Positions 35,636 through 43,512 of a stretch of 64,000 nucleotides of DNA are shown here, one piece after another. Origin of the DNA: Clostridiales bacterium (GTDB lineage: Bacteria > Bacillota > Clostridia > Oscillospirales > Acutalibacteraceae); NCBI GenBank assembly GCA_012839345.1, contig DUNN01000020.1, positions 1 to 64,000 of the forward strand. The letters are read 5' to 3'. The notes under the pieces are model-generated. The model was not told the DNA's origin, did not search any database, and saw only the letters and a list, made by a program, of their open reading frames with translations. The position numbers and the translations under genes are program-made. Each line of letters opens with the position of its first letter. Positions within the stretch are counted from its first letter, which is position 1.

Positions 35636-36517
35636 ATGAGATTTGAAAAAAGGAACAGGCGAATTTACCCTATCCGTTTCAGCAGGGTTGCTGCAGTGGC
35701 GGGCATATTTGCAGTGGTGGTATTGGTTCTAAATGTTATGAGTCTTTTTCGGGAACCAAGTTTCCGCGCAAACAGGGGCCCTTTTGCAATAAGTCAGGCA
35801 AAAGCCGATGCCAATGATACTGTCTCCACGGAAACCATACAATCATTAGAGGCTATGGCGTTAACAACCCCAAAAGTAAAACCAATTTTACAAAACCCCA
35901 GTCAATATCCCGCACGGCTTCTGGAATCGTTGGCACGAAATCCGGAGCTTCTTGATTTTGCACTGGATTACCCTGATAAAAAAGGGACTTCGAACAATAG
36001 CATCGATCTTTCCGATCAATATAAGGCCGGCCAAATTCCGTTGCTGATGCAATGGGACAAGAATTGGGGGTATGCACCTTACGGAAACGGCTGCATTGCG
36101 CTGGATGGCTGCGGGCCTACTTGCCTTTCGATGGTCGCCGTGGGACTAACGGGAAATACTGCATTAAACCCGAAAGCAGTTGCGGAGTTCAGCGAAAAGA
36201 ACGGTTATTTGGACACGAAAACAAACAGTACGCTTTGGACATTGATGTCCGAAGGGGCACAAAAGCTCGGCTTAAATTCATATGAACTTCCATTAGTTGA
36301 AAACCGAATGATCCAGGAACTTTCCCTGGGACATCCGATCATATGCAGCCTGCGCCCGGGCGATTTTACAACAGTGGGACATTTTATTGTCGTGTATCAT
36401 TACCAAAACGGGAAATTTCTAGTCAGGGACCCAAACAGCAGAATTCGGAGTGAAAAGGCTTGGAGCTACAAAAAGCTGGAACCGCAAATCAGGAATCTTT
36501 GGGCTTTTTCTGCATAG
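35636..36517 (+). CDS. Membrane-anchored C39-like cysteine peptidase
   Basis: This 293-residue protein has a basic N-terminus and a single TM helix (about 19-42, VAAVAGIFAVVVLVLNVMSLF), a linker, and a C-terminal peptidase-C39-like domain (about 130-293). The likely catalytic residues are Cys in DGCGPTCLSM, His in VGHFIVVYH and Asp in VRDPNS. It is exported but stays anchored. Such proteins are common in Clostridia with unknown substrates. It has no transporter or bacteriocin genes beside it. Its 3' end overlaps the converging LytTR remnant by 29 bases. Confidence 0.8.
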   Translation: MRFEKRNRRIYPIRFSRVAAVAGIFAVVVLVLNVMSLFREPSFRANRGPFAISQAKADANDTVSTETIQSLEAMALTTPKVKPILQNPSQYPARLLESLARNPELLDFALDYPDKKGTSNNSIDLSDQYKAGQIPLLMQWDKNWGYAPYGNGCIALDGCGPTCLSMVAVGLTGNTALNPKAVAEFSEKNGYLDTKTNSTLWTLMSEGAQKLGLNSYELPLVENRMIQELSLGHPIICSLRPGDFTTVGHFIVVYHYQNGKFLVRDPNSRIRSEKAWSYKKLEPQIRNLWAFSA

Positions 36518-36689
36518 TCAGGAAAAAGGCATACATAGTACGAGACTCCCTTTCTGACTTTCCGTGAAAAACAAAGGCACACTGCCGAATCTGCCGGATC
36601 AGCCGTTCCAGCTGTTTATCCTGCTTGGCACAATGGATAATGATTTCCGTTTCCGTCAGCGCCGGGTCAGTTTCCACCGTCAGCTTCAC
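36489..36689 (-). pseudogene. Truncated LytTR-type regulator (N-terminal part only)
   Basis: This 66-residue frame begins with a GTG that has a strong AAAGGAGG site. The first 40 residues (VKLTVETDPALTETEIIIH...) match the N-terminal region of small LytTR transcriptional regulators, which are about 150 residues long. The DNA-binding LytTR domain is missing and the frame ends in an unrelated tail. An intact promoter lies upstream, so a short peptide may still be made. It overlaps the end of the C39-like peptidase gene. Confidence 0.55.
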
Positions 36690-36731
36690 GGGCCTGCCTC
36701 CTTTCTCCGCATTTTCTGTGCTCTTGCTACG

Positions 36732-36760
36732 ATTATATGCCGAAGCATTTGGCAGCACAA
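36732..36760 (-). promoter_or_regulatory. Promoter of the truncated LytTR gene
   Basis: Minus-strand TTGTGC (36755-36760), 17-base spacer, TATAAT (36732-36737). Confidence 0.5.
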
Positions 36761-36877
36761 GGCAAAACCCTTAAGCTGCATTTTTCATGCGGCAAGATGC
36801 ACTGGAAAGGTGGTTCTAGGGGGCCTCCATTGGTACTCGCCGGATTTTTCTCATAAAAAATGCCGAAATAGGCAACA

Positions 36878-36919
36878 AAAATCCTCCGCCGGTTTCATAC
36901 AATCGCCGCGGAGGATTTT
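36878..36919 (-). terminator. Terminator of the kinase/pseudo-ATPase operon
   Basis: AAAATCCTCCGC (36878-36889) pairs with GCGGAGGATTTT (36908-36919) around an 18-base loop. On the minus strand it ends in TTTTTG. Confidence 0.75.
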
Positions 36920-36963
36920 GTTCTGTTGTTTACCTTATGTTTATACTCTCAGTAATATTTGGT

Positions 36964-38409
36964 CTAGCTTTCCTTTTCGGTTTCCTGCATCAGCTGCTTT
37001 CCCTTTGAAATCCGGACCACCTCACCCTCAAACTTATGGATGGTATAGACATTTGTGGTGATAACGATTACCGAAATGCCTCTTTCCAAATACATTTGGA
37101 TCATTTCCATCGTTTTTTCCCTCATGTAGATATCTATATCCAGAAATGGGTTAATGCAGACAACGACCTTCGGAAAATATAAAAGCCACTTGTAATAGAT
37201 CGTCTGCTGCAGCAGAGAGGATTTCAGGTTTTTCGTCGAGCCTTTCAAGGTTTTTTTGCCGAATTTACTTTTCAGCTGCTTAATAATGCTGTCGGAATAC
37301 CGTGGAAACAGCCAAAAATGTTTGATCTTTTCATTACAGGGAATACTCAGGTTTTCGACTATGCTCATATTGTGGAACAGCATGCTGTCATAAGCAGATT
37401 GCTCAATAAAACAGACACCTTGATGAATGGCCGAATAAACATCCCTGACTTTATAACTAGCACCCTGGTATAATATTTCGCCGGAAACCGGCTTTAACTC
37501 GCCTTTCAGCAAAGCCACCATTTGGGTGCAGCTTAAATCATCGAAGCAGTGAATTTTTAAAAGGGTCCCCTTTCTGGCCGAAAAACTGATATGCTCCAGA
37601 TAGGAAGTGGACACGTCTTCAAAGCGCAGAATGGTCTCCCGCTTGAATTTTGGGCTGACCTTACTTTTCTTCCAATCCAGCCTTACCGTGTTTTCATCGA
37701 AAAACAGCCGCTTTGTAAACGCCGGAACATCCTGTGTTGCCGGGTTTAACTCCGCCATAGTTTTATTTCCCTTAATTGCCGTCACCCGGTTGATTTCCTG
37801 CAGGTGTCCATCCTCAAAGCCAATGCGAACCAAAAAGGTCATATCAAGTTTCTGAAGTCGGTGCAGCAGGGAAAAGATCTGCTCTACCTCTTCTTTCTGC
37901 AGGTACTCCGACAAATCATCCAAAACAATTAACTTTTTCTGTTCAACAAATGCCTTCATTAATTCCACAACAATTCGGTCTTTTGTGGAAAGATCGAGCA
38001 GGCGCTGGTTTGCCGGGAAAGAGATTCCAAATTTGTTCTGCAGCGCGGAAAACTGCTCTTTATATCTGTGCTGATTGACAAACAGGGAGGAATCCGTAAA
38101 CAGGAATATATTGTCCTCTATGGTAATGGTTTCAATCAACTTGCTCTTTTTATCAATCAAAGCCGCCTGGCCGGACAGAAACCTTTGGACCTCCAAACTG
38201 GCGGCGCGCATTTCATTCAGATAGGCACGGCCGGATTCCAGCTTAAGTTCTCCCTTTAAAAATTCATTCAGGTATTTTTGAGTTTGTATGTCATCGCAGA
38301 TGACTCCCGCAATTTCATCCATATAAATATGGATGTTCAGCCCATTGAAAATTACGTTTCCGTTTTTAATAATGACTCCGTCCTCGACAGCAAGCAATTC
38401 TTTCTTCAT
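36964..38409 (-). CDS. Degenerate MglA/RbsA-like double ABC ATPase lacking Walker A motifs
   Basis: This 481-residue protein is laid out like sugar-type ABC ATPases with two NBDs (compare MglA at 46655-48148). The ATP-binding motifs are gone in both. In domain 1 the Walker A position reads GVICDDIQTQKYLNEFLKG (no GxGKST), the signature is LSTKDRIVVEL (about 140) and Walker B is LIVLDDLSEYL (Glu lost). In domain 2 the P-loop position reads KIHCFDDLSCTQMVALLKG and no LSGGQ remains. The frame is long and intact, so this is loss of function under constraint rather than decay. It follows the kinase gene by 35 bases in one operon. I infer a regulatory, non-hydrolysing partner, perhaps for the MglC permease or the kinase. 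No known function can be assigned. Confidence 0.75.
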   Translation of the reverse strand: MKKELLAVEDGVIIKNGNVIFNGLNIHIYMDEIAGVICDDIQTQKYLNEFLKGELKLESGRAYLNEMRAASLEVQRFLSGQAALIDKKSKLIETITIEDNIFLFTDSSLFVNQHRYKEQFSALQNKFGISFPANQRLLDLSTKDRIVVELMKAFVEQKKLIVLDDLSEYLQKEEVEQIFSLLHRLQKLDMTFLVRIGFEDGHLQEINRVTAIKGNKTMAELNPATQDVPAFTKRLFFDENTVRLDWKKSKVSPKFKRETILRFEDVSTSYLEHISFSARKGTLLKIHCFDDLSCTQMVALLKGELKPVSGEILYQGASYKVRDVYSAIHQGVCFIEQSAYDSMLFHNMSIVENLSIPCNEKIKHFWLFPRYSDSIIKQLKSKFGKKTLKGSTKNLKSSLLQQTIYYKWLLYFPKVVVCINPFLDIDIYMREKTMEMIQMYLERGISVIVITTNVYTIHKFEGEVVRISKGKQLMQETEKES

Positions 38410-38444
38410 GGCAGCCTCACAATGCGTTGTTGCAATTTTCGGGG

Positions 38445-39491
38445 TTAGTCAATAATCGGAATTTTAATCTTCACATCCGTACCCAGTCCACTGATGCTGT
38501 AAAGATAGAACCCATAGTCTTCCCCGAAAAGCAACTTGATTCTTCTGGCCACGTTCAAAAGGGCAATCCCTCCCTTTTTTTCCGAGGGCTCGTTGGTTCG
38601 ATGCAAAGAAACATGTTTTACCTTATAATTGATTTCTTCCAGTTTATCTTCAGGAATTCCAATCCCATTATCCTGAATGCTGATCAGCAGATTCTGGCTG
38701 GTCAGGTCAAAACTGATGTGAATGCTGCCCCCCTGCGTTTTCGACTCCAGACCATGGAAAATGGCATTTTCAATAAACGGCTGAAGCGTTAATTTGGGAA
38801 GTTTTAAGGAAAGCAGCCGGTTCACGTCCTCATTGTCCGCAAAGTCCACATTCATGGTAAATTTCTCGCCGAATCGATACTGCTGAATTTTAAAGTAATT
38901 TTCAATATTATTCAGTTCGTCCTGTATGGTCACAAGATTTCCAGTTTCGGTAATGGTGTAACGAAAAAAGGTGGCAAGCGCTTCCGTCGCGTTGGCAACA
39001 CTGTCCAGCCCGGCACACAGCGCGTCGCCGCGAATAGCCTCCAGCGTATTGTACAGAAAATGCGGATTAATCTGGTTTTGGAGCGCCAAAAGCTCCGCCT
39101 GTTTGGTAGAAAGCTGAATCATATTTTTCTGATCCAGCAGGGAATCAAAATGCCTCAGCACCATGTGCTGCTCTTCAAAAATCCGGTAAGGATCATTCAG
39201 CAGCTCCTGATAAATTTCGTCCTGGGCAAATTTGCGAAAAAGGGATCTGCTTTTTTCATAAGGAAAAATCAGATATTTCCGGACCAAAAAGACGGCCGCA
39301 TAAACCACCACCGCGTCGCACAGCAAAAGGACCAGCAAAATTTCGCCTGTAATGTCGCGCTGCAAATGCTCCAACACTGCAACCCCGCCGATAACCGCGG
39401 CAAGCACGGCAATCAGAATCCAGATGATGCGGATCGCCAGTGTTCCGAACACCTTTTGTTCCTCTTTTAATTGTTTCATCTTTTTATCCAT
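38445..39491 (-). CDS. Sensor histidine kinase with almost no extracellular domain (YesM/LytS type)
   Basis: This 348-residue kinase has two TM helices (about 18-40 and 51-70) joined by a loop of only some ten residues (EHLQRDITGE). A cytoplasmic linker leads to the His_kinase domain (QNQINPHFLYNTLEAI, His144) and a HATPase domain (IENAIFHGLE, IQDNGIGIP). With no outside sensor it must read a membrane or cytoplasmic partner. It overlaps the regulator gene by 8 bases and is followed by the pseudo-ATPase gene. Confidence 0.92.
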   Translation of the reverse strand: MDKKMKQLKEEQKVFGTLAIRIIWILIAVLAAVIGGVAVLEHLQRDITGEILLVLLLCDAVVVYAAVFLVRKYLIFPYEKSRSLFRKFAQDEIYQELLNDPYRIFEEQHMVLRHFDSLLDQKNMIQLSTKQAELLALQNQINPHFLYNTLEAIRGDALCAGLDSVANATEALATFFRYTITETGNLVTIQDELNNIENYFKIQQYRFGEKFTMNVDFADNEDVNRLLSLKLPKLTLQPFIENAIFHGLESKTQGGSIHISFDLTSQNLLISIQDNGIGIPEDKLEEINYKVKHVSLHRTNEPSEKKGGIALLNVARRIKLLFGEDYGFYLYSISGLGTDVKIKIPIID

Positions 39492-41088
39492 ACAATTTCC
39501 GGTACTCGGTCGGGTTGATTCCGGTCGATTTTTTAAACAGCTTCGAAAAATACTTCAGGTCGTTATATCCTACCTCCGCCGCAATATCTGCAATGTCCAT
39601 ATCCGTTGAAACAATATAGTTTTTCGCATTTTTCATTCTCAGCTCCGTAAGATATTCGGAGAAGTTTTTCCCGGTTTCTTTTTTAAAGAATACGGAAAAA
39701 TAGGTTGGATTAAAGCCCGTATACTCACTAACGCTTTCCAGGGTCAGGTTCCGGTTGTAATTGTCGTAGATATATTGTTTTGCCACGCGGATCGGCTTCT
39801 TTTCCGCAACCTTTTTTTGGTTGGTAAAGTCACGGTATTTGGCGACAAGGTCACTGCAAATCCAATCGAACAGCTCGTCAAAGGTCAAAATTAATTTGTA
39901 TTTTCTTTTATACTCATCCAAATCATACTGCCGGAAAAAGACGCCGTAATTTTTGGAACCGAACTGCAGCGTTTCAATCAGTTCCAAAAAGCACTGGTAA
40001 ACCAGCATGGAATCCGTTTTATACGCAGCCAGCTGCTGCCGGAGCGTATCAATGTAGCGAAGAATGGCGTTGACATCCATCCGTTCCTGAGCGGCAATGA
40101 TATCGTTCCGAACCTTCATATCAATAAAGTCCGAAACCGTTTTGTTAAAGGTATTTAGCTGGGAATATTCTATGACATATTCGTTCGAATAACCAATCCG
40201 GTTCAGCAGGGAGATTTCCGCTTCCTGATAGCTTTGGACCGCTTCGGCCAGATTGGAATAACTGTTGCCAACCCCAACAATCAGAACCGTATTAGCATAT
40301 ATTTCATTTGAGATATTGTATTTGATTTTGTGAAACTGTTTTTTGACTTTGGAAAAACCGTCCCCCACCGTGTTGGCCAGACAGACAACCGTTCCATCCA
40401 ACGAAACAGAGAGGAACTCCGCGCAGAGCCCTTTCAGCTCCTCTTCCACGGTTTTCTGCAGTTTGCCGGCTAAAAAATCCAGCGACTCCTTCAGAATCGC
40501 TTCCTTTTTCTGATAAAGGCGAAAAAGAATTACGGTAAAAAGACCCGGCTGAAACCATGTCTGATAGCGGCCGTTAAGCTCCTCCAGCGTGCCGCGAAAC
40601 TCCTGATTCGCTTCGCCGGCCCGAATCAGATTGGTCAGCAGGCTTTGATGGACCTTTTCCCGCGCTGTGCTTGCAAGGGTGCGCAGCTGACTTTTCTCCT
40701 GTTCCTCCGAAAATTCCGCCGCATACTTTTCCCTAATTTTGAGCAACGTGTCTTCCAGTTCTTTTTTCTTAATCGGCTTCAGAAGGTAATCCTCTACACC
40801 GTATTTAATAGCATTTTTTGCGTAATTAAATTCCCCATAACCGCTGATAATAATAAAATAAATATCCGGAAACTGCTCCTTGCAAAGACGGATCAGTTCC
40901 AGTCCATCAAAATTCGGCATCCGAATATCGGTTATTACAATATTCGGATGATTTGTACAAATGGATTCAAACGCTGTTTTTCCATCGTTTACGATATCCA
41001 CAACATCCATATCCATCGCTTTCCAATCGATCAGGTGGCTGATTAACTGGCAGATTTTCATCTCGTCATCTGCTATTAGAACCTTCAT
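39484..41088 (-). CDS. Response regulator with AraC-type DNA-binding domain (YesN type)
   Basis: This roughly 534-residue regulator has a receiver domain (about 1-120, Asp54 in VITDIRMPNFDG), a coiled/helical middle (125-425) and two C-terminal AraC helix-turn-helices (from about 430; YFSVFFKKETGKNFSEYL and KYFSKLFKKSTGINPTEYR). The ATG at 41088 begins the receiver strand and has AAAGGATGG upstream. It is the first gene of the regulatory operon and lies directly downstream of the mgl/GH3/GH42 operon terminator. That operon is its probable target. Confidence 0.92.
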   Translation of the reverse strand: MKVLIADDEMKICQLISHLIDWKAMDMDVVDIVNDGKTAFESICTNHPNIVITDIRMPNFDGLELIRLCKEQFPDIYFIIISGYGEFNYAKNAIKYGVEDYLLKPIKKKELEDTLLKIREKYAAEFSEEQEKSQLRTLASTAREKVHQSLLTNLIRAGEANQEFRGTLEELNGRYQTWFQPGLFTVILFRLYQKKEAILKESLDFLAGKLQKTVEEELKGLCAEFLSVSLDGTVVCLANTVGDGFSKVKKQFHKIKYNISNEIYANTVLIVGVGNSYSNLAEAVQSYQEAEISLLNRIGYSNEYVIEYSQLNTFNKTVSDFIDMKVRNDIIAAQERMDVNAILRYIDTLRQQLAAYKTDSMLVYQCFLELIETLQFGSKNYGVFFRQYDLDEYKRKYKLILTFDELFDWICSDLVAKYRDFTNQKKVAEKKPIRVAKQYIYDNYNRNLTLESVSEYTGFNPTYFSVFFKKETGKNFSEYLTELRMKNAKNYIVSTDMDIADIAAEVGYNDLKYFSKLFKKSTGINPTEYRKLYG

Positions 41089-41243
41089 CCTATAACCATC
41101 CTTTCCTGAGTTCTCCCGCCAAACAAAATGGTGGTCTTTGAAGTAACGACGTATTTTCTCCATAATTTCAATAATGGAAGTATTTTGGACAGATTGTAAT
41201 ATATTTTAATTTTTTTATAGAATTTTTTATATATTTCATCAAT

Positions 41244-41272
41244 ATTTTAACATACGCATCGAATAAGGTCAA
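41244..41272 (-). promoter_or_regulatory. Promoter of the regulator/kinase/pseudo-ATPase operon
   Basis: Minus-strand TTGACC (41267-41272), 17-base spacer, TAAAAT (41244-41249), about 155 bases before the regulator start. Confidence 0.65.
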
Positions 41273-41302
41273 CAAACAAATTTTTGCCTGCAATTGAGCA
41301 AA

Positions 41303-41341
41303 ACATTCGTGCCTGATTCCGCCGGAACCAAGCACGAATGT
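41303..41341 (-). terminator. Terminator of the mgl-GH3-GH42 operon
   Basis: ACATTCGTGC (41303-41312) pairs with GCACGAATGT (41332-41341) around a 19-base loop. On the minus strand TTTTGC follows. It separates this operon from the downstream regulatory operon. Confidence 0.65.
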
Positions 41342-41364
41342 CTTAATGTTTTCTAAGGTGAAAA

Positions 41365-43380
41365 TTAAAATGATTTCTTCCAAATTAAAACCGCTACATC
41401 ATACGGCTTTAATGTAACTGTGTCCTTTTCCTCGTCGTTTGTCAGAGCGTTTTCATAAATGCGGTCCAGCGGTACGACCGCCGGATAGGGGTTGTGGTTC
41501 ATAACAAAAAGTGCGGTATGTTCGCCATCTTGTGCCTCCACCTGTTCTACCCCTTCAATCGGGTAAGTAACAGGGGAAAGGCCATGGCGCGTGCAGAGGT
41601 ATTTCATTAACCGGTTCATGGCATCCCCGTCCAGGTCGCATCCAAGGTAATAAACCGTTCCCTTTCCGAACGCATTCACCGTCAGGCAGGATTCTCCGGA
41701 ATAGTAATCCTGCGTGTAAACACCCAGCGTTTCGGCAGAAACCGGCTCCACCACGTCGCACCACAGTTTGGACTGCGCCTTGCCGAACACGCCGGACGAG
41801 CCGGTTTCCTTTTGGAACTGCGGGTCATACTCTTTTACCCGCACGCCCGCCAGTTCGGAAAATGCGCCGGGAACCGTTTCTTTGCGCATGTTGTTGTCCT
41901 CATCCCGGATTCCGCTGCGGAAAGTCAGCAGCAGGGTACCGCCGCCGCGGACATAGCGTTCCAGATTTTCTTTCTCTTCTTCGGTCACTATCAAAAGCGC
42001 CGGGGCAAGAACCAGAGCATACGAGGAAATGTCATCGTGCGGGGTGACAAAATCAACGGACAGGCCCATTTGATAAAACGGCCGGTAAAAATCAAGGAGG
42101 AACGAATCGTACTGGAAGTTTTCGACATGCTTATGAATCGAATGGCTCCACTCACTGTCGAACGATTTTACAATGGCGATTTTGGCCTGCGGCTTTAACG
42201 TGCCGAACACCCGGTTCAAACGCTCCATTTCCGAACCGACCTGGGCTATTTCCTCATAACGGCGGTTCGGTTTTCCGTCGTGGTCCAAAATGCCGTGCCA
42301 ATACTGCTCCGTTCCAAACGGGCAGGCGCGCCAGCGAAAATACACCACCGTGTCCGCTCCGTTTGCCACCGCCTGGTATGTCCACAGCCGCAGCTTTCCC
42401 GGCGTGGGTGCTGGCCCCATTTTGCTCCATCCACACGGGCCGCTTTGCTGTTCCATAACCCAGAACGGCTGCTTTTTGTAGCTCCTCAGCAGGGCATGGT
42501 CGCGCGACACGGTGGCGGCCTGTGCAATTCCCCACTGGAATTCAATATAGTTGTCCCATGAAACAAAATCCAGCTGTTCGGAAAGTTTGAAATAATCAAT
42601 TCCCGTACCGGAATTGACTGCAGCGTCCAGCAGGTTGCTGGTCACCGGACGGTCGCTGTACCGCCGGATAATTTCTGCGGACTCCTTTGCGAAACGGATG
42701 ACCGAGTCACTGGAAAAGCGGTAGTAATCCAGCAGAAGCGCGGGATTCTGCCCCTGTGTGTCGTGGCAGGTGTCGTAGCAGGCGCCCGCGCGGGGAATGA
42801 TAACCTCTTCAAAGCTGTTGTAAATTTGGCTCCAGAACACCGTTCCGTACCGCCGGTTCAGTTCCTCAATGGTCCCATATTTTTTCTTCAGCCACTGCTG
42901 AAACTCCGCGCGGCACTTTTCGCAGTAACACCGGGTGGTGTTGGCCCAGCCCAGCTCATTGTCAATCTGCCAGGCCTCCACAGCAGGGTGCCTGCCATAG
43001 CGCTCTGCAATTTTTGTCACCAGTTCCCGGGTAAACGCGTGGTAGGTCTTGCTGTTAAAACAGTAATGCTTTCGGGTTCCGAATATTTTAGGATTGCCAT
43101 GAATATCGTCCTGAAAGATATCCGGATATTTGTCCGTCATCCACTTTGGTGGGGTGGCGGAGGGTGTGCAGAGCACTACGCTGATCTGATGATCCCGGAA
43201 AAAGTCCAGAATTTCATCCATCCATTCGAAGCAAAAGCGATTTTCTTCCGGCTGGTACAGGCTCCATGCAAACTCCCCAATTCGCACCACTTTAATATTT
43301 GCTTTCGCCATTAATTCGGCGTCCGTTTTCCAGCGCTCTTTCTCCCAGTGCTCCGGGTAATAGTCAACTCCGATTCTCAT
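41365..43380 (-). CDS. Beta-galactosidase, GH42
   Basis: This 671-residue GH42 enzyme has a TIM barrel (about 1-380), a trimerisation domain (380-590, Rossmann-like) and a small C-terminal beta domain. The acid/base Glu is in AWQIDNELGW and the nucleophile Glu in WVMEQQSGP. The Cys cluster CYCEKCRAEF near 155 is the zinc site seen in thermophilic GH42 enzymes. No signal peptide. It is the last gene of the operon with the galactoside importer and GH3, so it should release galactose from imported galacto-oligosaccharides. Confidence 0.93.
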   Translation of the reverse strand: MRIGVDYYPEHWEKERWKTDAELMAKANIKVVRIGEFAWSLYQPEENRFCFEWMDEILDFFRDHQISVVLCTPSATPPKWMTDKYPDIFQDDIHGNPKIFGTRKHYCFNSKTYHAFTRELVTKIAERYGRHPAVEAWQIDNELGWANTTRCYCEKCRAEFQQWLKKKYGTIEELNRRYGTVFWSQIYNSFEEVIIPRAGACYDTCHDTQGQNPALLLDYYRFSSDSVIRFAKESAEIIRRYSDRPVTSNLLDAAVNSGTGIDYFKLSEQLDFVSWDNYIEFQWGIAQAATVSRDHALLRSYKKQPFWVMEQQSGPCGWSKMGPAPTPGKLRLWTYQAVANGADTVVYFRWRACPFGTEQYWHGILDHDGKPNRRYEEIAQVGSEMERLNRVFGTLKPQAKIAIVKSFDSEWSHSIHKHVENFQYDSFLLDFYRPFYQMGLSVDFVTPHDDISSYALVLAPALLIVTEEEKENLERYVRGGGTLLLTFRSGIRDEDNNMRKETVPGAFSELAGVRVKEYDPQFQKETGSSGVFGKAQSKLWCDVVEPVSAETLGVYTQDYYSGESCLTVNAFGKGTVYYLGCDLDGDAMNRLMKYLCTRHGLSPVTYPIEGVEQVEAQDGEHTALFVMNHNPYPAVVPLDRIYENALTNDEEKDTVTLKPYDVAVLIWKKSF

Positions 43381-43444
43381 GTCGGCTAACCTCCTGTTCT
43401 ACTGTAACGCAATAAGGGGAAAGTCGTTTCTTTTACGGGCATCC

Positions 43445-43476
43445 CCGGCAAAAGCGGCCTTTTGCCGCTTTGCCGG
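43445..43476 (-). other. Intercistronic stem-loop between GH3 and GH42
   Basis: A 13-base stem with one bulged A closes a CTTTT loop (arms at 43445-43458 and 43464-43476). There is no T-run on the minus strand, so partial termination or message protection is more likely than full termination. Confidence 0.5.
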
Positions 43477-43512
43477 AAAACCACCCAAAGTTAGGAACGT
43501 GCTGTCATTTTC

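Noticed and set aside
36964-38409. Calling the degenerate MglA-like gene a pseudogene
   Set aside because: The frame is intact over 481 codons, it keeps the layout of two NBDs and its place in an ordered operon, and only the catalytic motifs are lost. This fits constrained loss of activity better than decay.
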